Assembly: GCF_031191185.1 (NCBI RefSeq)
Contig: NZ_CP133465.1
Span: 1,298,001 to 1,362,000 of the forward strand
Length of the DNA stretch: 64,000 nt
Direction: 5' to 3'
From: Prevotella nigrescens
GTDB taxonomy: Bacteria; Bacteroidota; Bacteroidia; Bacteroidales; Bacteroidaceae
Below the pieces are notes generated by a model. That model saw nothing but the letters and a program-made list of their open reading frames with translations. It searched no databases and was not told the DNA's origin. Within the stretch, counting starts at the first letter, position 1; each line of letters begins with the position of its first letter. Position numbers and translations under genes: made by a program. Positions 1 through 8,052 of this stretch are shown in pieces.

Positions 1-180
1 TTGAATATCAAAAACTTATAAACTTAACATTCTGGCAAAAAGGTTCGAAATGACATTCTTTATTAGAATTTGTCTGTATCTATTTATATAACTTGCTGAT
101 AATTAATAATAGTTTATACACCTTATCGCTGAATAGTTACGTTTATAGTAAAAGTGAGGGGTAGTTAAGTTGTTAAATTA

Positions 181-1509
181 GTACTGGTGCAATAAAATTG
201 CACGGTAATTAAATATCATCAAAAAGAGATCGTTCTTTGACATATTGATTATGAGATGGAAGAGGGTCTTGCTCCGTTATAAGCTCTTTCAAGTTTACTT
301 TTTCAAGTACTGAAATTCTTATTAAAGTAGCCACCTCTGTTATTGAATATGGGCTTTTGTACTCATGCTTCATCTTGGCAATTAGAAGATATGTGATAAT
401 TGCAACCCACAGATGGGTGCTTACCGCATTCTTTGAAAATCCCCATAAAGTCTTGACAACAATATTTTGTTTGATCCATTTGAAGAAGACCTCAATATCC
501 CATCTGTGTCTATAGAGATTTGCAATTTCTAATGCTTCAATCTCAAAGTTATTGGTTATGAATTCGACTTCTTTACCGTTGACTGCATCATAGTAACACA
601 CTTTTCGGATATGTTCAGGATATAGCTTTCTGGATTTGCATGTAGTTAGGCGTATTGTAAAATCGCCTCTTACTCCAGTGCTTACATCAAAGTCTTCTTT
701 GTGGTCTACAATCTCATATCGCATGTTGTCTTTTGGACGGCAAATCCAAAATGCACCAGCCTTATGAAATCTGTATAATGCATCAAAGTCCACATATGCC
801 TTATCCATCATATAAAATGCAAGTGGCTCTGGCTCAATCCTATCCAGTTCGTTACTGTCATGCCATTTGCCGTCTGTAATATGAATGCTGGCAGGAATGC
901 TTCCATGTAAATCAAGTAATGTGTGCATTTTAACTGCTCCCTTACTGTATTTACCCAAAGCCCAGGTTGCAAGCACTATGCTTGTTGATATTGTTGTGGA
1001 GTCTAAAGCATAAAGTACATTGTCAACAGATACCTCTGACAATTTTGTCTCTGAATACAATGGACGTACTTGTTCAATGAGATATTTGCCCAGTTCCTCG
1101 TATATGTGATAGTTGCGGTTCTCATTGGCTCGAGATAACGAAGAATGAGTGACTGTTTTGCGAATTCCTAAATGATACAATATATTATGATGTGCTGTCA
1201 GGCACATACATATGTCTCTTAAGGAATCACAGCCAGTAATCTGACCGAACAATAAATGTAACAGATGATTATAGCTGTTTAATTCTCTTGAATGTCTATC
1301 ACCTTTATATTTCGTGACAAGTTTATCAAACTGGTAACGAGGAACAAAGTCTATGACTTGAGAGAATATGTACTTTCCAATATTCATAATCTTGCAGATT
1401 TAGGCTGCAAAATTACTCTTACCATTTCAAATCAAAAAAACTAAGAACGTTATAACTGATTAAATATCAAATCAATATAGAAGTGGCTTCAATTTTATTG
1501 CACCACCAG
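181..1509 (-). mobile_element. IS4-family insertion sequence, copy 1
   Basis: A 1329-bp element with one transposase gene. The ends carry a 15-bp inverted repeat (GGTGCAATAAAATTG, inward) with about five imperfect outer bases. A second copy of identical length lies at 30878-32206 in the same orientation. The 13-bp flanks here (168-180 and 1510-1522) match at only 10 positions, unlike the exact duplication at copy 2, so this copy may be older or have recombined. Its right end also differs from copy 2 by one base (ccaccag versus ccactag). Bases 1-180 to its left hold no gene I can support. Confidence 0.9.
209..1387 (-). CDS. IS4-family DDE transposase, copy 1
   Basis: A 392-residue cut-and-paste transposase acting on the ends of its own element. 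The catalytic triad can be placed: D129 in LDSTTIS, D195 in MMDKAYVD, and E299 in the IS4 signature YRHRWDIEVFFKWIK (Y-2x-R-3x-E-6x-K pattern). The N-terminal 100 residues correspond to the DUF4372-type helical domain usually found in front of the DDE domain of Bacteroidetes IS4 proteins. The reading frame is intact and the protein is identical to the one at 30906-32084, so the element is probably still active or was copied recently. Confidence 0.93.
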   Translation of the reverse strand: MNIGKYIFSQVIDFVPRYQFDKLVTKYKGDRHSRELNSYNHLLHLLFGQITGCDSLRDICMCLTAHHNILYHLGIRKTVTHSSLSRANENRNYHIYEELGKYLIEQVRPLYSETKLSEVSVDNVLYALDSTTISTSIVLATWALGKYSKGAVKMHTLLDLHGSIPASIHITDGKWHDSNELDRIEPEPLAFYMMDKAYVDFDALYRFHKAGAFWICRPKDNMRYEIVDHKEDFDVSTGVRGDFTIRLTTCKSRKLYPEHIRKVCYYDAVNGKEVEFITNNFEIEALEIANLYRHRWDIEVFFKWIKQNIVVKTLWGFSKNAVSTHLWVAIITYLLIAKMKHEYKSPYSITEVATLIRISVLEKVNLKELITEQDPLPSHNQYVKERSLFDDI

Positions 1510-1541
1510 TATTGTTAAATAAACAATGCGTCAGTCCAGGT

Positions 1542-1581
1542 AAAATTGTCTTATAGGAAAATAGTCTTATAAGACAATTTT
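1542..1581. terminator. Perfect 14-bp hairpin upstream of nadB
   Basis: Arms 1542-1555 and 1568-1581 (AAAATTGTCTTATA and its complement) are perfect, with a 12-nt loop. The loop-side half contains a nested palindrome GTCTTATAAGAC (1564-1575), giving two direct copies of GTCTTATA. A-rich left and T-rich right ends fit a bidirectional terminator of a gene that once lay to the left, before the IS inserted. An operator for the NAD operon is the alternative; it sits about 100 bp upstream of the nadB promoter. Confidence 0.5.
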
Positions 1582-1653
1582 GAGAGAATACGCAGCAAGT
1601 ATAAAATACTCACGCATTTCTCGGCAATTTAATTGTAAGTAAAAAGGCTTTGT

Positions 1654-1685
1654 GTTGGCATATTAAGAAAATATTATTACTTTTG
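1654..1685 (+). promoter_or_regulatory. Promoter of the nadBAC operon
   Basis: GTTG at 1654-1657, a 20-bp spacer and TACTTTTG at 1678-1685 match the Bacteroidetes primary promoter (TTTG, 19-21 bp, TAnnTTTG). The predicted start of transcription lies near 1692, about 20 nt before the nadB start codon. Confidence 0.65.
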
Positions 1686-1714
1686 CATCTGTTCTGAAAA
1701 ACTGCAATATTAGC

Positions 1715-3313
1715 ATGATACATAAGTCAGATATTCTTGTCATAGGCGGGGGCATAGCCGGAATGAGCTACGCCCTTCGCGTTGCAAATAGCGGTAAGGG
1801 CAAGGTTGTATTGGTGTGTAAAACCACGCTCGACGAAGCAAATACAACGAAAGCGCAGGGCGGTATAGCCTCTGTTACCAACTTATCGATAGACAATTTC
1901 GAGAAACATATAACCGATACGATGGTGGCTGGCGACTTTATTTCCGACCCGCAGGCGGTGGAACACGTTGTTCGCAATGCCCCTCAAGCTATCAGCGACC
2001 TTGTCGGCTGGGGCGTAAACTTCGATAAGAACAACGAAGGCGCATACGATTTACACCGTGAAGGCGGACACAGCGAGTTTCGCATACTTCACCATGCTGA
2101 CGATACGGGAGCCGAAATACAACGCGGACTTATGGCGGCAGTGCGCAGCAACGAGAATATTACGGTGCTCGAAAACCATTATGCCGTAGAAATCATTACG
2201 CAACATCATCTCGGAATTGAAGTAACACGCCGTACACCGAATATAGAATGTTACGGTGCGTACATCTTGAACCCTGCCACGCAGAAGATAGACACCTATT
2301 TAAGCAAGGTTACGCTTATGGCAACTGGCGGTTGCGGAGCTGTCTATGGCACAACGTCGAACCCGAGCATAGCCACTGGCGACGGTGTGGCAATGGTGTA
2401 TAGAGCGAAAGGAACCGTTGCCGATATGGAGTTCGTGCAGTTCCACCCTACGGTGCTTTACAATCCGAAAGAAACCCGTCCTGCTTTCCTGATAACCGAA
2501 GCGATGCGTGGTTATGGCGGTATTCTTCGTCTGCCCAATGGCGACGAGTTTATGCAGAAATACGATGAGCGACTTTCGCTCGCTCCCCGCGATGTAGTGG
2601 CAAGGGCTATCGACCACGAAATGAAGATACACGGACTTGCCTACGTCTGCCTCGATGTAACGCACAAAGATGCCGACGAAACCCGAAAGCACTTTCCGCA
2701 CATCTATGCAAAGTGCCTTAGCTTGGGTATAGACATAACCAAGGAGTATATTCCAGTGTGTCCAAGTGCCCACTATATGTGCGGTGGCATAAAGGTAGAC
2801 CTGAATGGCGAAAGCACCATAAAGCGACTTTATGCGGTTGGCGAATGTGCCTGCACGGGCTTGCATGGGGGCAATCGTCTGGCAAGCAATTCGCTTGTAG
2901 AGGCTGCTGTCTATGCTAAATCAGCCGCAGAACACACGCTTGACGTTATCGACGACTATCAATTCAACACCGATATACCCGAATGGGACGATGCTGGCAC
3001 ACTCTCTAACGAAGAACGAGTGCTGATAACGCAGAGCGTAAAGGAAGTGGGCGAGGTCATGAGCAACTATGTTGGCATTGTGCGCAGCAACTTACGCTTG
3101 AAAAGAGCTTGGAGCAGACTCGACCTGCTTTACGAAGAAACCGAGCAACTCTTCAAGCAAGTAAAGGCCACAAAGGATATTTGCGAACTGCGAAATATGA
3201 TAAACGTAGGTTATCTGATAACCCGTCAGGCTATAGCACGCAAGGAAAGCCGTGGCTTACATTATACAATAGACTATCCGAAACACGCCAACGACCCGCA
3301 AAAGAAAGATTAA
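1715..3313 (+). CDS. nadB: L-aspartate oxidase NadB
   Basis: FAD enzyme that oxidises L-aspartate to iminoaspartate, the first step of de novo NAD synthesis. The 532-residue length is normal. The N-terminal FAD-binding fold shows GGGIAGMSYALR near residue 11; the substrate region carries HREGGHSEFRILHH, typical of the aspartate oxidase/fumarate reductase group, and a second FAD motif CTGLHGGNRLASNSL lies near residue 380. The C-terminal helical domain is complete. It is the first gene of nadB-nadA-nadC, 31 bp ahead of nadA, so its unstable product can pass directly to NadA. Start chosen at the ATG just after the TACTTTTG promoter. Confidence 0.97.
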   Translation: MIHKSDILVIGGGIAGMSYALRVANSGKGKVVLVCKTTLDEANTTKAQGGIASVTNLSIDNFEKHITDTMVAGDFISDPQAVEHVVRNAPQAISDLVGWGVNFDKNNEGAYDLHREGGHSEFRILHHADDTGAEIQRGLMAAVRSNENITVLENHYAVEIITQHHLGIEVTRRTPNIECYGAYILNPATQKIDTYLSKVTLMATGGCGAVYGTTSNPSIATGDGVAMVYRAKGTVADMEFVQFHPTVLYNPKETRPAFLITEAMRGYGGILRLPNGDEFMQKYDERLSLAPRDVVARAIDHEMKIHGLAYVCLDVTHKDADETRKHFPHIYAKCLSLGIDITKEYIPVCPSAHYMCGGIKVDLNGESTIKRLYAVGECACTGLHGGNRLASNSLVEAAVYAKSAAEHTLDVIDDYQFNTDIPEWDDAGTLSNEERVLITQSVKEVGEVMSNYVGIVRSNLRLKRAWSRLDLLYEETEQLFKQVKATKDICELRNMINVGYLITRQAIARKESRGLHYTIDYPKHANDPQKKD

Positions 3314-3344
3314 CTGTTAGGAAATACAATAAATATTATAAGAC

Positions 3345-4337
3345 ATGATTGATAAGAAATGGAGCGAACAGGGCTTTATTGACGAACCGATACCTGCCAA
3401 TATAGATGTAAAGACCGAAATAAAACGTATGTGTAAAGAGAAGAATGCCGTGATAATGGCACATTATTACACAGACGCAGAAGTGCAGGACTTGGCTGAT
3501 TTCGTAGGCGACAGCCTTGCCCTTGCGCAGAAAGCAGCCACTACCGATGCCGATATTATCGTAATGTGTGGCGTGCATTTCATGGGCGAAACCAACAAGA
3601 TACTTTGTCCCGATAAAACTATTCTGGTGCCAGACCTTAACGCTTCTTGTTCGTTGGCAGAGAGTTGCCCAACCGATACATTCGAGAAGTTTGTGAAAGC
3701 TCACCCCGACCACACCGTGATAAGCTATGTAAACACTACGGCAGCAACAAAATCGCTCACCGATGTTGTCGTTACCAGTAGCAATGCGTGCCAAGTTGTG
3801 GAGTCGTTTCCTAAAGATACAAAGATTATTTTCGGTCCCGACAAGAACCTCGGAGGCTACATCAATAGTATCACAGGTCGCAATATGCTGCTTTGGGACG
3901 GTGGTTGCCATGTGCACGAACGCTTTTCTGTGGAAGGCATTAAGCAGCTGAAGCAACAACACCCCGATGCAAAGGTATTGGCACACCCCGAATGTACGGG
4001 CGAAGTAGCTGCACTTGCCGACAAGGTGGGCAGCACGGCTGCTTTGCTGAAGTTCAGCATCAACGACGATGCACAAAAGTTCATTGTCGTTACAGAAGTG
4101 GGCATACTTCACGAAATGCAGAAGTCTGCACCACAAAAGACCTTCATTCCTGCGCCATCGAACGAAGAACCGCGTGCCTGCAACGAATGCAACTACATGA
4201 AACTCATTACAATGAGGAAACTGTACAACTGCATTAAGCACGAATGGCCTACGATAGAGGTAGACCCTAAAATTGCGGAGAAGGCTGTGCGCCCTATCAA
4301 TAAGATGTTGGAAATATCAAGGAAACTTGGTTTGTAG
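3345..4337 (+). CDS. nadA: Quinolinate synthase NadA
   Basis: Condenses iminoaspartate with dihydroxyacetone phosphate to quinolinate using a [4Fe-4S] cluster. The 330-residue protein holds the three cluster cysteines in their family contexts: MCGVHFMGE (about residue 85), HPECTGEV (about 208) and ACNECNYMKL (about 280). The motif AHYYTDAEVQD near the N terminus is also characteristic. It lies between nadB and nadC with short gaps, so one transcript covers the whole aspartate-to-nicotinate-mononucleotide route. Oxygen sensitivity of the cluster fits an anaerobe. Confidence 0.97.
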   Translation: MIDKKWSEQGFIDEPIPANIDVKTEIKRMCKEKNAVIMAHYYTDAEVQDLADFVGDSLALAQKAATTDADIIVMCGVHFMGETNKILCPDKTILVPDLNASCSLAESCPTDTFEKFVKAHPDHTVISYVNTTAATKSLTDVVVTSSNACQVVESFPKDTKIIFGPDKNLGGYINSITGRNMLLWDGGCHVHERFSVEGIKQLKQQHPDAKVLAHPECTGEVAALADKVGSTAALLKFSINDDAQKFIVVTEVGILHEMQKSAPQKTFIPAPSNEEPRACNECNYMKLITMRKLYNCIKHEWPTIEVDPKIAEKAVRPINKMLEISRKLGL

Positions 4338-4379
4338 TACGCTGCAATCCGTTTTCCACCTTATTTATATAATAACGAT

Positions 4380-5255
4380 ATGTTACAAGTAGAAGAATTA
4401 AACGATAGATTAATCGACCTTGCCTTTAGCGAAGATATTGGCGATGGCGACCATACAACCCTTTGTTGCATACCTGCCGACGCTATGGGCGAAAGCAAAT
4501 TGCTGATAAAAGAAGAGGGAATATTTGCCGGAGTAGACATTGCAAAGCGTGTTTTCCATCGCTTCGACCCCGAACTCGTGGTGGAAGTGTATATCGAAGA
4601 CGGCGCACACGTAAAGCCCGGCGATATTGTTATGAGCGTAAAGGGGCGCGAACAAAGTCTTTTGCAGACAGAACGCTTGATGCTCAACATACTCCAGCGT
4701 ATGAGCGGCATAGCCACAATGACTCACAAATACCAGCAAGCCCTGATTGATGCAGGCACAAAGACACGTGTATTAGACACCCGCAAGACCACTCCGGGTA
4801 TGCGTATGCTTGAGAAAGAAGCAGTTTATATCGGCGGAGGCACAAACCATCGCATCGGTCTTTTCGATATGATACTCCTAAAAGACAACCATATAGACTT
4901 CTGCGGTGGGGTTCACAATGCTATTTCGCGTGCAAAAGCCTATTGCAAGGAGAAAGGCAAGGACTTGAAAATAGAGTGCGAGGTGCGCAACTTCAAAGAA
5001 CTCGACGAGGCATTGGCAGAAGGCTGCGACCGAATCATGTTCGATAACTTCACACCCGAAGACACTCGAAAGGCAGTAGACATCGTTGCAGGACGCTGCG
5101 AAACGGAATCGAGTGGCGGAATAACCTACGAAACCATGATACCATACGCAAAAGCAGGTGTCGATTTCATATCTTTTGGCGCACTCACACATAGCGTAAA
5201 GGGATTGGATATGAGTTTTAAAGCTGCAGGAAGCGATAAGCTTGTAGTGAAATAA
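4380..5255 (+). CDS. nadC: Nicotinate-nucleotide pyrophosphorylase NadC
   Basis: Quinolinate phosphoribosyltransferase: quinolinate plus PRPP gives nicotinate mononucleotide, CO2 and pyrophosphate. Length (291 aa) is normal. Visible family motifs are EDIGDGDHTT near the N terminus, DTRKTTPGMRMLEK with the substrate-binding Arg/Lys residues, and HRIGLFDMILLKDNHI. The C-terminal barrel ends with SFGALTHSVKGLDMS. It is the last gene of the nad operon and is followed by a hairpin terminator. ATG start at 4380, 42 bp after nadA. Confidence 0.97.
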   Translation: MLQVEELNDRLIDLAFSEDIGDGDHTTLCCIPADAMGESKLLIKEEGIFAGVDIAKRVFHRFDPELVVEVYIEDGAHVKPGDIVMSVKGREQSLLQTERLMLNILQRMSGIATMTHKYQQALIDAGTKTRVLDTRKTTPGMRMLEKEAVYIGGGTNHRIGLFDMILLKDNHIDFCGGVHNAISRAKAYCKEKGKDLKIECEVRNFKELDEALAEGCDRIMFDNFTPEDTRKAVDIVAGRCETESSGGITYETMIPYAKAGVDFISFGALTHSVKGLDMSFKAAGSDKLVVK

Positions 5256-5304
5256 CATATAATAGGTATTAGGAAATTGTGCAAATGGCAATTTCTAATG
5301 ATAG

Positions 5305-5352
5305 AAGATGGTAGCGTAGAATGCGGAAACATTTTGCACTACCATCTTTTTT
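5305..5352 (+). terminator. Terminator after nadC
   Basis: A 10-bp stem (5305-5314 with 5339-5348, AAGATGGTAG and complement) is followed by a run of T residues. It lies 50 bp past the nadC stop and closes the nadBAC operon. Apart from this hairpin and the flavodoxin promoter, the 338-bp gap 5256-5593 holds only two copies of TAGGTATT (5488 and 5515), which may be regulator sites. Confidence 0.75.
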
Positions 5353-5519
5353 GCGTTTTACTAACTTTGTTTAGGTGTTTTGCTGCGATTTCTTTAATGA
5401 ATGTAAAATAAAAATATTAAAGTCCGTTTGTTACTTCTTTTCTTGTAGAAAAAGCTGCGCCAAAGCTAACAAACCACTACTTAAAAGTAGGTATTTTGCA
5501 AGAACCCCTATTTTTAGGT

Positions 5520-5551
5520 ATTGCACGGAACAAGGAAACTCTCTATCTTTG
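5520..5551 (+). promoter_or_regulatory. Promoter of flavodoxin
   Basis: ATTG at 5520-5523, 20-bp spacer, TATCTTTG at 5544-5551. Two direct copies of TAGGTATT just upstream (5488-5495, 5515-5522) overlap or abut the -33 element, a plausible place for an iron- or redox-responsive regulator. Confidence 0.7.
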
Positions 5552-5593
5552 CAAACGTAAACAAAACAAACGTAACAAAATATCAATACGAAT

Positions 5594-6082
5594 ATGAAGA
5601 GTACAATAGTAGTTTTCGGTTCATCAACCGGTACATGTGAGAATATTGCAAACACCATTGCAGAGAAATTGGGTGTAGAAGCTATCAACGTTGCAGATTT
5701 TTCTGCTGATACCATTGCCAATCACGACAACCTAATCCTTGGTACTTCTACTTGGGGAGCAGGCGAATTGCAGGACGATTGGTACGATGGCATAAACGTT
5801 TTGAAGAATGCTGATCTTTCTGGCAAGACTGTAGCAATTTTCGGTTGTGGTGACAGCGAATCTTATTCTGACACGTTCTGCGGTGCAATGAAAGAGATCT
5901 ACGATGCTGCCCAAGGTGCAAAAATCATAGGAAGTGTACCTACTGAAGGCTACACGTTCGACGATAGCGATGCTGTTGTAGATGGTGAGTTTATTGGTCT
6001 TGCACTTGACGATGTTAATGAAGACGATAAGACAGAAGGCAGAATTGATGCTTGGTTAGATAGTATTAAAGGTTCTCTTTAA
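5594..6082 (+). CDS. fldA: Flavodoxin FldA
   Basis: A 162-residue FMN electron carrier of the long-chain type. The phosphate-binding loop FGSSTGTCENIANTIA sits at the N terminus; STWGAGELQDDW supplies the first isoalloxazine loop and FGCGDSESYSDTFCG the second. It ends with the normal terminal helix. Flavodoxin commonly replaces ferredoxin under iron limitation and donates electrons to radical-SAM and other iron-sulfur enzymes. The next gene, 45 bp downstream, is a DUF2023 protein, a pairing I recall from other Bacteroidales. Confidence 0.95.
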   Translation: MKSTIVVFGSSTGTCENIANTIAEKLGVEAINVADFSADTIANHDNLILGTSTWGAGELQDDWYDGINVLKNADLSGKTVAIFGCGDSESYSDTFCGAMKEIYDAAQGAKIIGSVPTEGYTFDDSDAVVDGEFIGLALDDVNEDDKTEGRIDAWLDSIKGSL

Positions 6083-6127
6083 AGAAAGCCTGATTGTATC
6101 TGAACATTCATAGGCATAACATTAGGT

Positions 6128-6475
6128 ATGGCTACTGATATGAAAGTTTTATTGAACCATATTTATGAGTTCAAAAAGGGAGTGCGTCAAATGGTGTTGT
6201 ATACTTTCAACAAAAAGTACCAAGACTTTGTAGTTGCACGCCTCCACAGTCAGCAGATACCTTATATTATTCAGCCAGTAGGAAACAATAGTTTGAATTT
6301 GTTCTTTGGTCGTAAAGAATGTTTAGATGCAATCCGCTTGTTTATCACCAAACCACTGAATCAGCTTTCGCCAGAAGAGGATTTCATTCTCGGGGCAATG
6401 TTAGGATATGATATCAGAGTGCAGTGTGAACGTTATTGTGAAAGGAAATGTCGCACATGCAGTCAGGTACAATAA
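6128..6475 (+). CDS. DUF2023 family protein next to flavodoxin
   Basis: A 115-residue protein of unknown function that I recognise as DUF2023 from the segment around [16 protein letters not shown] and the conserved [16 protein letters not shown]. No signal peptide or membrane segment is seen. The C terminus is cysteine-rich: four cysteines in [12 protein letters not shown], including a CX3CX2C spacing, which suggests a bound metal or iron-sulfur cluster. It follows fldA after 45 bp on the same strand and is closed by a strong terminator, so it is probably co-transcribed with flavodoxin and may be its partner or client. An internal ATG at 6140 is a possible alternative start. Confidence 0.8.
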   Translation: MATDMKVLLNHIYEFKKGVRQMVLYTFNKKYQDFVVARLHSQQIPYIIQPVGNNSLNLFFGRKECLDAIRLFITKPLNQLSPEEDFILGAMLGYDIRVQCERYCERKCRTCSQVQ

Positions 6476-6565
6476 GAAAATAGTAATGGTAGAGACCATG
6501 CTATATACTAAATAAAAATCTTGTTCGCGAAATAAAATTATTTCATAATGTTTTTGTATAGGATT

Positions 6566-6593
6566 AAGGCTGGCTGTGAAGTCAGCCTTTTCT
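6566..6593 (+). terminator. Terminator of the fldA-DUF2023 unit
   Basis: A 10-bp stem (6566-6575 with 6580-6589, one G-T pair) with the tetraloop GTGA, followed by TTTTCTTTT. It lies 90 bp after the DUF2023 stop. Confidence 0.85.
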
Positions 6594-6782
6594 TTTGCCT
6601 TTTCTCTTCCACAAATAAGTTTTCATATTCTGTGTTGTCAATTAGGAATCCCCATTTTGTCACATTATTAGAGCAATTTAGGCAGTATGATGTTTTAGAA
6701 CAAAGTTACCATATTTTCGAGAGAAATACATTCTTTTTGTAAAAATGACCTCTACGGGAATTTATAATAATGTTTTAGCGTT

Positions 6783-6892
6783 ATGGAAGTGGCTGTTTTA
6801 CGATGTGGAACAACCACTTTTACCATGCAAAACAGGCTCTTTCGGAACGCCAAACAGGCTCTTTTGCATTGCAAAACAATAGGTATTGTAAT
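6783..6892. repeat. Degenerate 22-bp tandem array (AACA..CTTTT type)
   Basis: Units begin at 6783, 6805, 6827, 6849 and 6871 with an exact 22-bp period. The two best units (6827 and 6849) share AAACAGGCTCTTT; the others keep AACA and the TTTT tract. The second half of each unit varies. It lies in the 641-bp gap 6476-7116 between the 3' ends of the DUF2023 gene and ispH. Outside the array and the fldA terminator I see only AT-rich sequence there; a 64-codon frame at 6548-6742 overlaps the terminator and is not convincing. Confidence 0.65.
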
Positions 6893-7116
6893 ACATTGGT
6901 GAGCAGATAGTTGAGTAATAGCTATGTTTGTAAAAGGTATTTGCATGTTTATTGCCTTGTTTTCGTTCATAAAGTAGGCTTTTTCGATGGGAGTTCTATT
7001 ATGCATAGTGTGTCTTTGTATACCCACTTGTGGGATATGAACGCATACAACTCGTGGGGTACAAAAGTCCTTTATGTATGTATAAACAAACAGCAAATTG
7101 CTCAAAGGAATGTAGC

Positions 7117-8052
7117 TTAGGCTTCGGTAGTCTGTCGAAGTATCTCATCGCGGCACTCTTCCATAAGCCACTTGGGGGTACTGGTGGCTCCGCAGATGCC
7201 AACGGTGTGTACATTCCTGAACCATTCCATGTCTATCTCGTCGGCACTCTCCACTTGGTGCGAGTTAGAATTCACACTTAGACATTCGTGGAACAGAACT
7301 TTTCCGTTAGAACTTTTCCGTCCGGCAACGAAGAGAACAAGGTCGTGCTTTGCAGCAAACAACGAAATGTTCGGCATTCGGTTAGCTACCTGCCGGCAAA
7401 TAGTATCGAAGCTGCGAAATTTGGCGTTCTCGAAAATATGTTCCTGTATATATTCGATGATACGATGAAACTCGTTCAAGCTCTTCGTTGTCTGTGAATA
7501 AAGATATATATCGCGGTTGAAATCGAGTTGCTGCACATCTTCAAACTTTTCTATCACAATGGCGTGGCTATGCGTCTGACCCACCAAACCCAATACTTCG
7601 GCATGTCCGGGCTTGCCAAAGATAACGATTTGTGATGCGGTTGCTTTCTTCCTATCTTTCAACTCCGTTTCCAAGTCTACCTTTTCAAGGTCGCACGCAA
7701 CGCTATTGCCGTTTTTTTCGTATTGATTCTTTATGCGTCGCTGCAACGCCAACACCACAGGGCAGGTGGCATCGATTATCTCTATGTTGTTCTTCCGTGC
7801 CAACTCGTAGGTTTCGGGAGGCTCGCCGTGTGCCCGAAGCAACACTGTTGCATTGTGAAGTTCGCGCAACTGGTCGTGGTTAATGGTTATCAGCCCACGC
7901 TTGGCAAGCCTTTCCACCTCCATACTGTTGTGTACTATATCGCCAAGGCAATACAACTGCCTCCCTTTTTCTAATTCTTCTTCGGCTTTTTTAATAGCAG
8001 TCGTAACACCAAAGCAGAAACCGCTGCCCTCATCTATTTCAATTTGAAGCAT
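7117..8052 (-). CDS. ispH: 4-hydroxy-3-methylbut-2-enyl diphosphate reductase IspH
   Basis: Last enzyme of the non-mevalonate isoprenoid pathway, reducing HMBPP to IPP and DMAPP with a [4Fe-4S] cluster. The 311-residue protein has the three cluster cysteines in GFCFGVTTAI (about residue 14), DATCPVVLAL (about 95) and GICGATSTPKWL (about 290), plus the substrate-binding RAHGEPPETYE. The start codon lies inside the last codons of the upstream alpha-2-macroglobulin gene (14-nt overlap), so it is probably translated by coupling from that long transcript. Flavodoxin, encoded nearby, is a usual electron donor for this enzyme. Confidence 0.96.
   Translation of the reverse strand: MLQIEIDEGSGFCFGVTTAIKKAEEELEKGRQLYCLGDIVHNSMEVERLAKRGLITINHDQLRELHNATVLLRAHGEPPETYELARKNNIEIIDATCPVVLALQRRIKNQYEKNGNSVACDLEKVDLETELKDRKKATASQIVIFGKPGHAEVLGLVGQTHSHAIVIEKFEDVQQLDFNRDIYLYSQTTKSLNEFHRIIEYIQEHIFENAKFRSFDTICRQVANRMPNISLFAAKHDLVLFVAGRKSSNGKVLFHECLSVNSNSHQVESADEIDMEWFRNVHTVGICGATSTPKWLMEECRDEILRQTTEA

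Noticed and set aside
2300..2866. Minus-strand frame over nadB (188 codons)
   Set aside because: Shadow of a clearly conserved gene on the other strand.
3336..4241. Long minus-strand frame over nadA (301 codons)
   Set aside because: It is the shadow of nadA; the translation is rich in C, F and H without family pattern.
6548..6742. Possible 64-residue protein after DUF2023
   Set aside because: The frame contains the fldA-DUF2023 terminator hairpin, the sequence has no recognisable features and there is no promoter.
6783..6892. Tandem array taken for a CRISPR
   Set aside because: Period of 22 bp is far too short, the repeats are degenerate, and no cas gene is present. The same applies to 14531-14610 and 44029-44138.
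7018..7036. Terminator hairpin for ispH around CCCACTTGTGGG
   Set aside because: The stem is short and interrupted and no T-run follows on the minus strand, so I did not list it.
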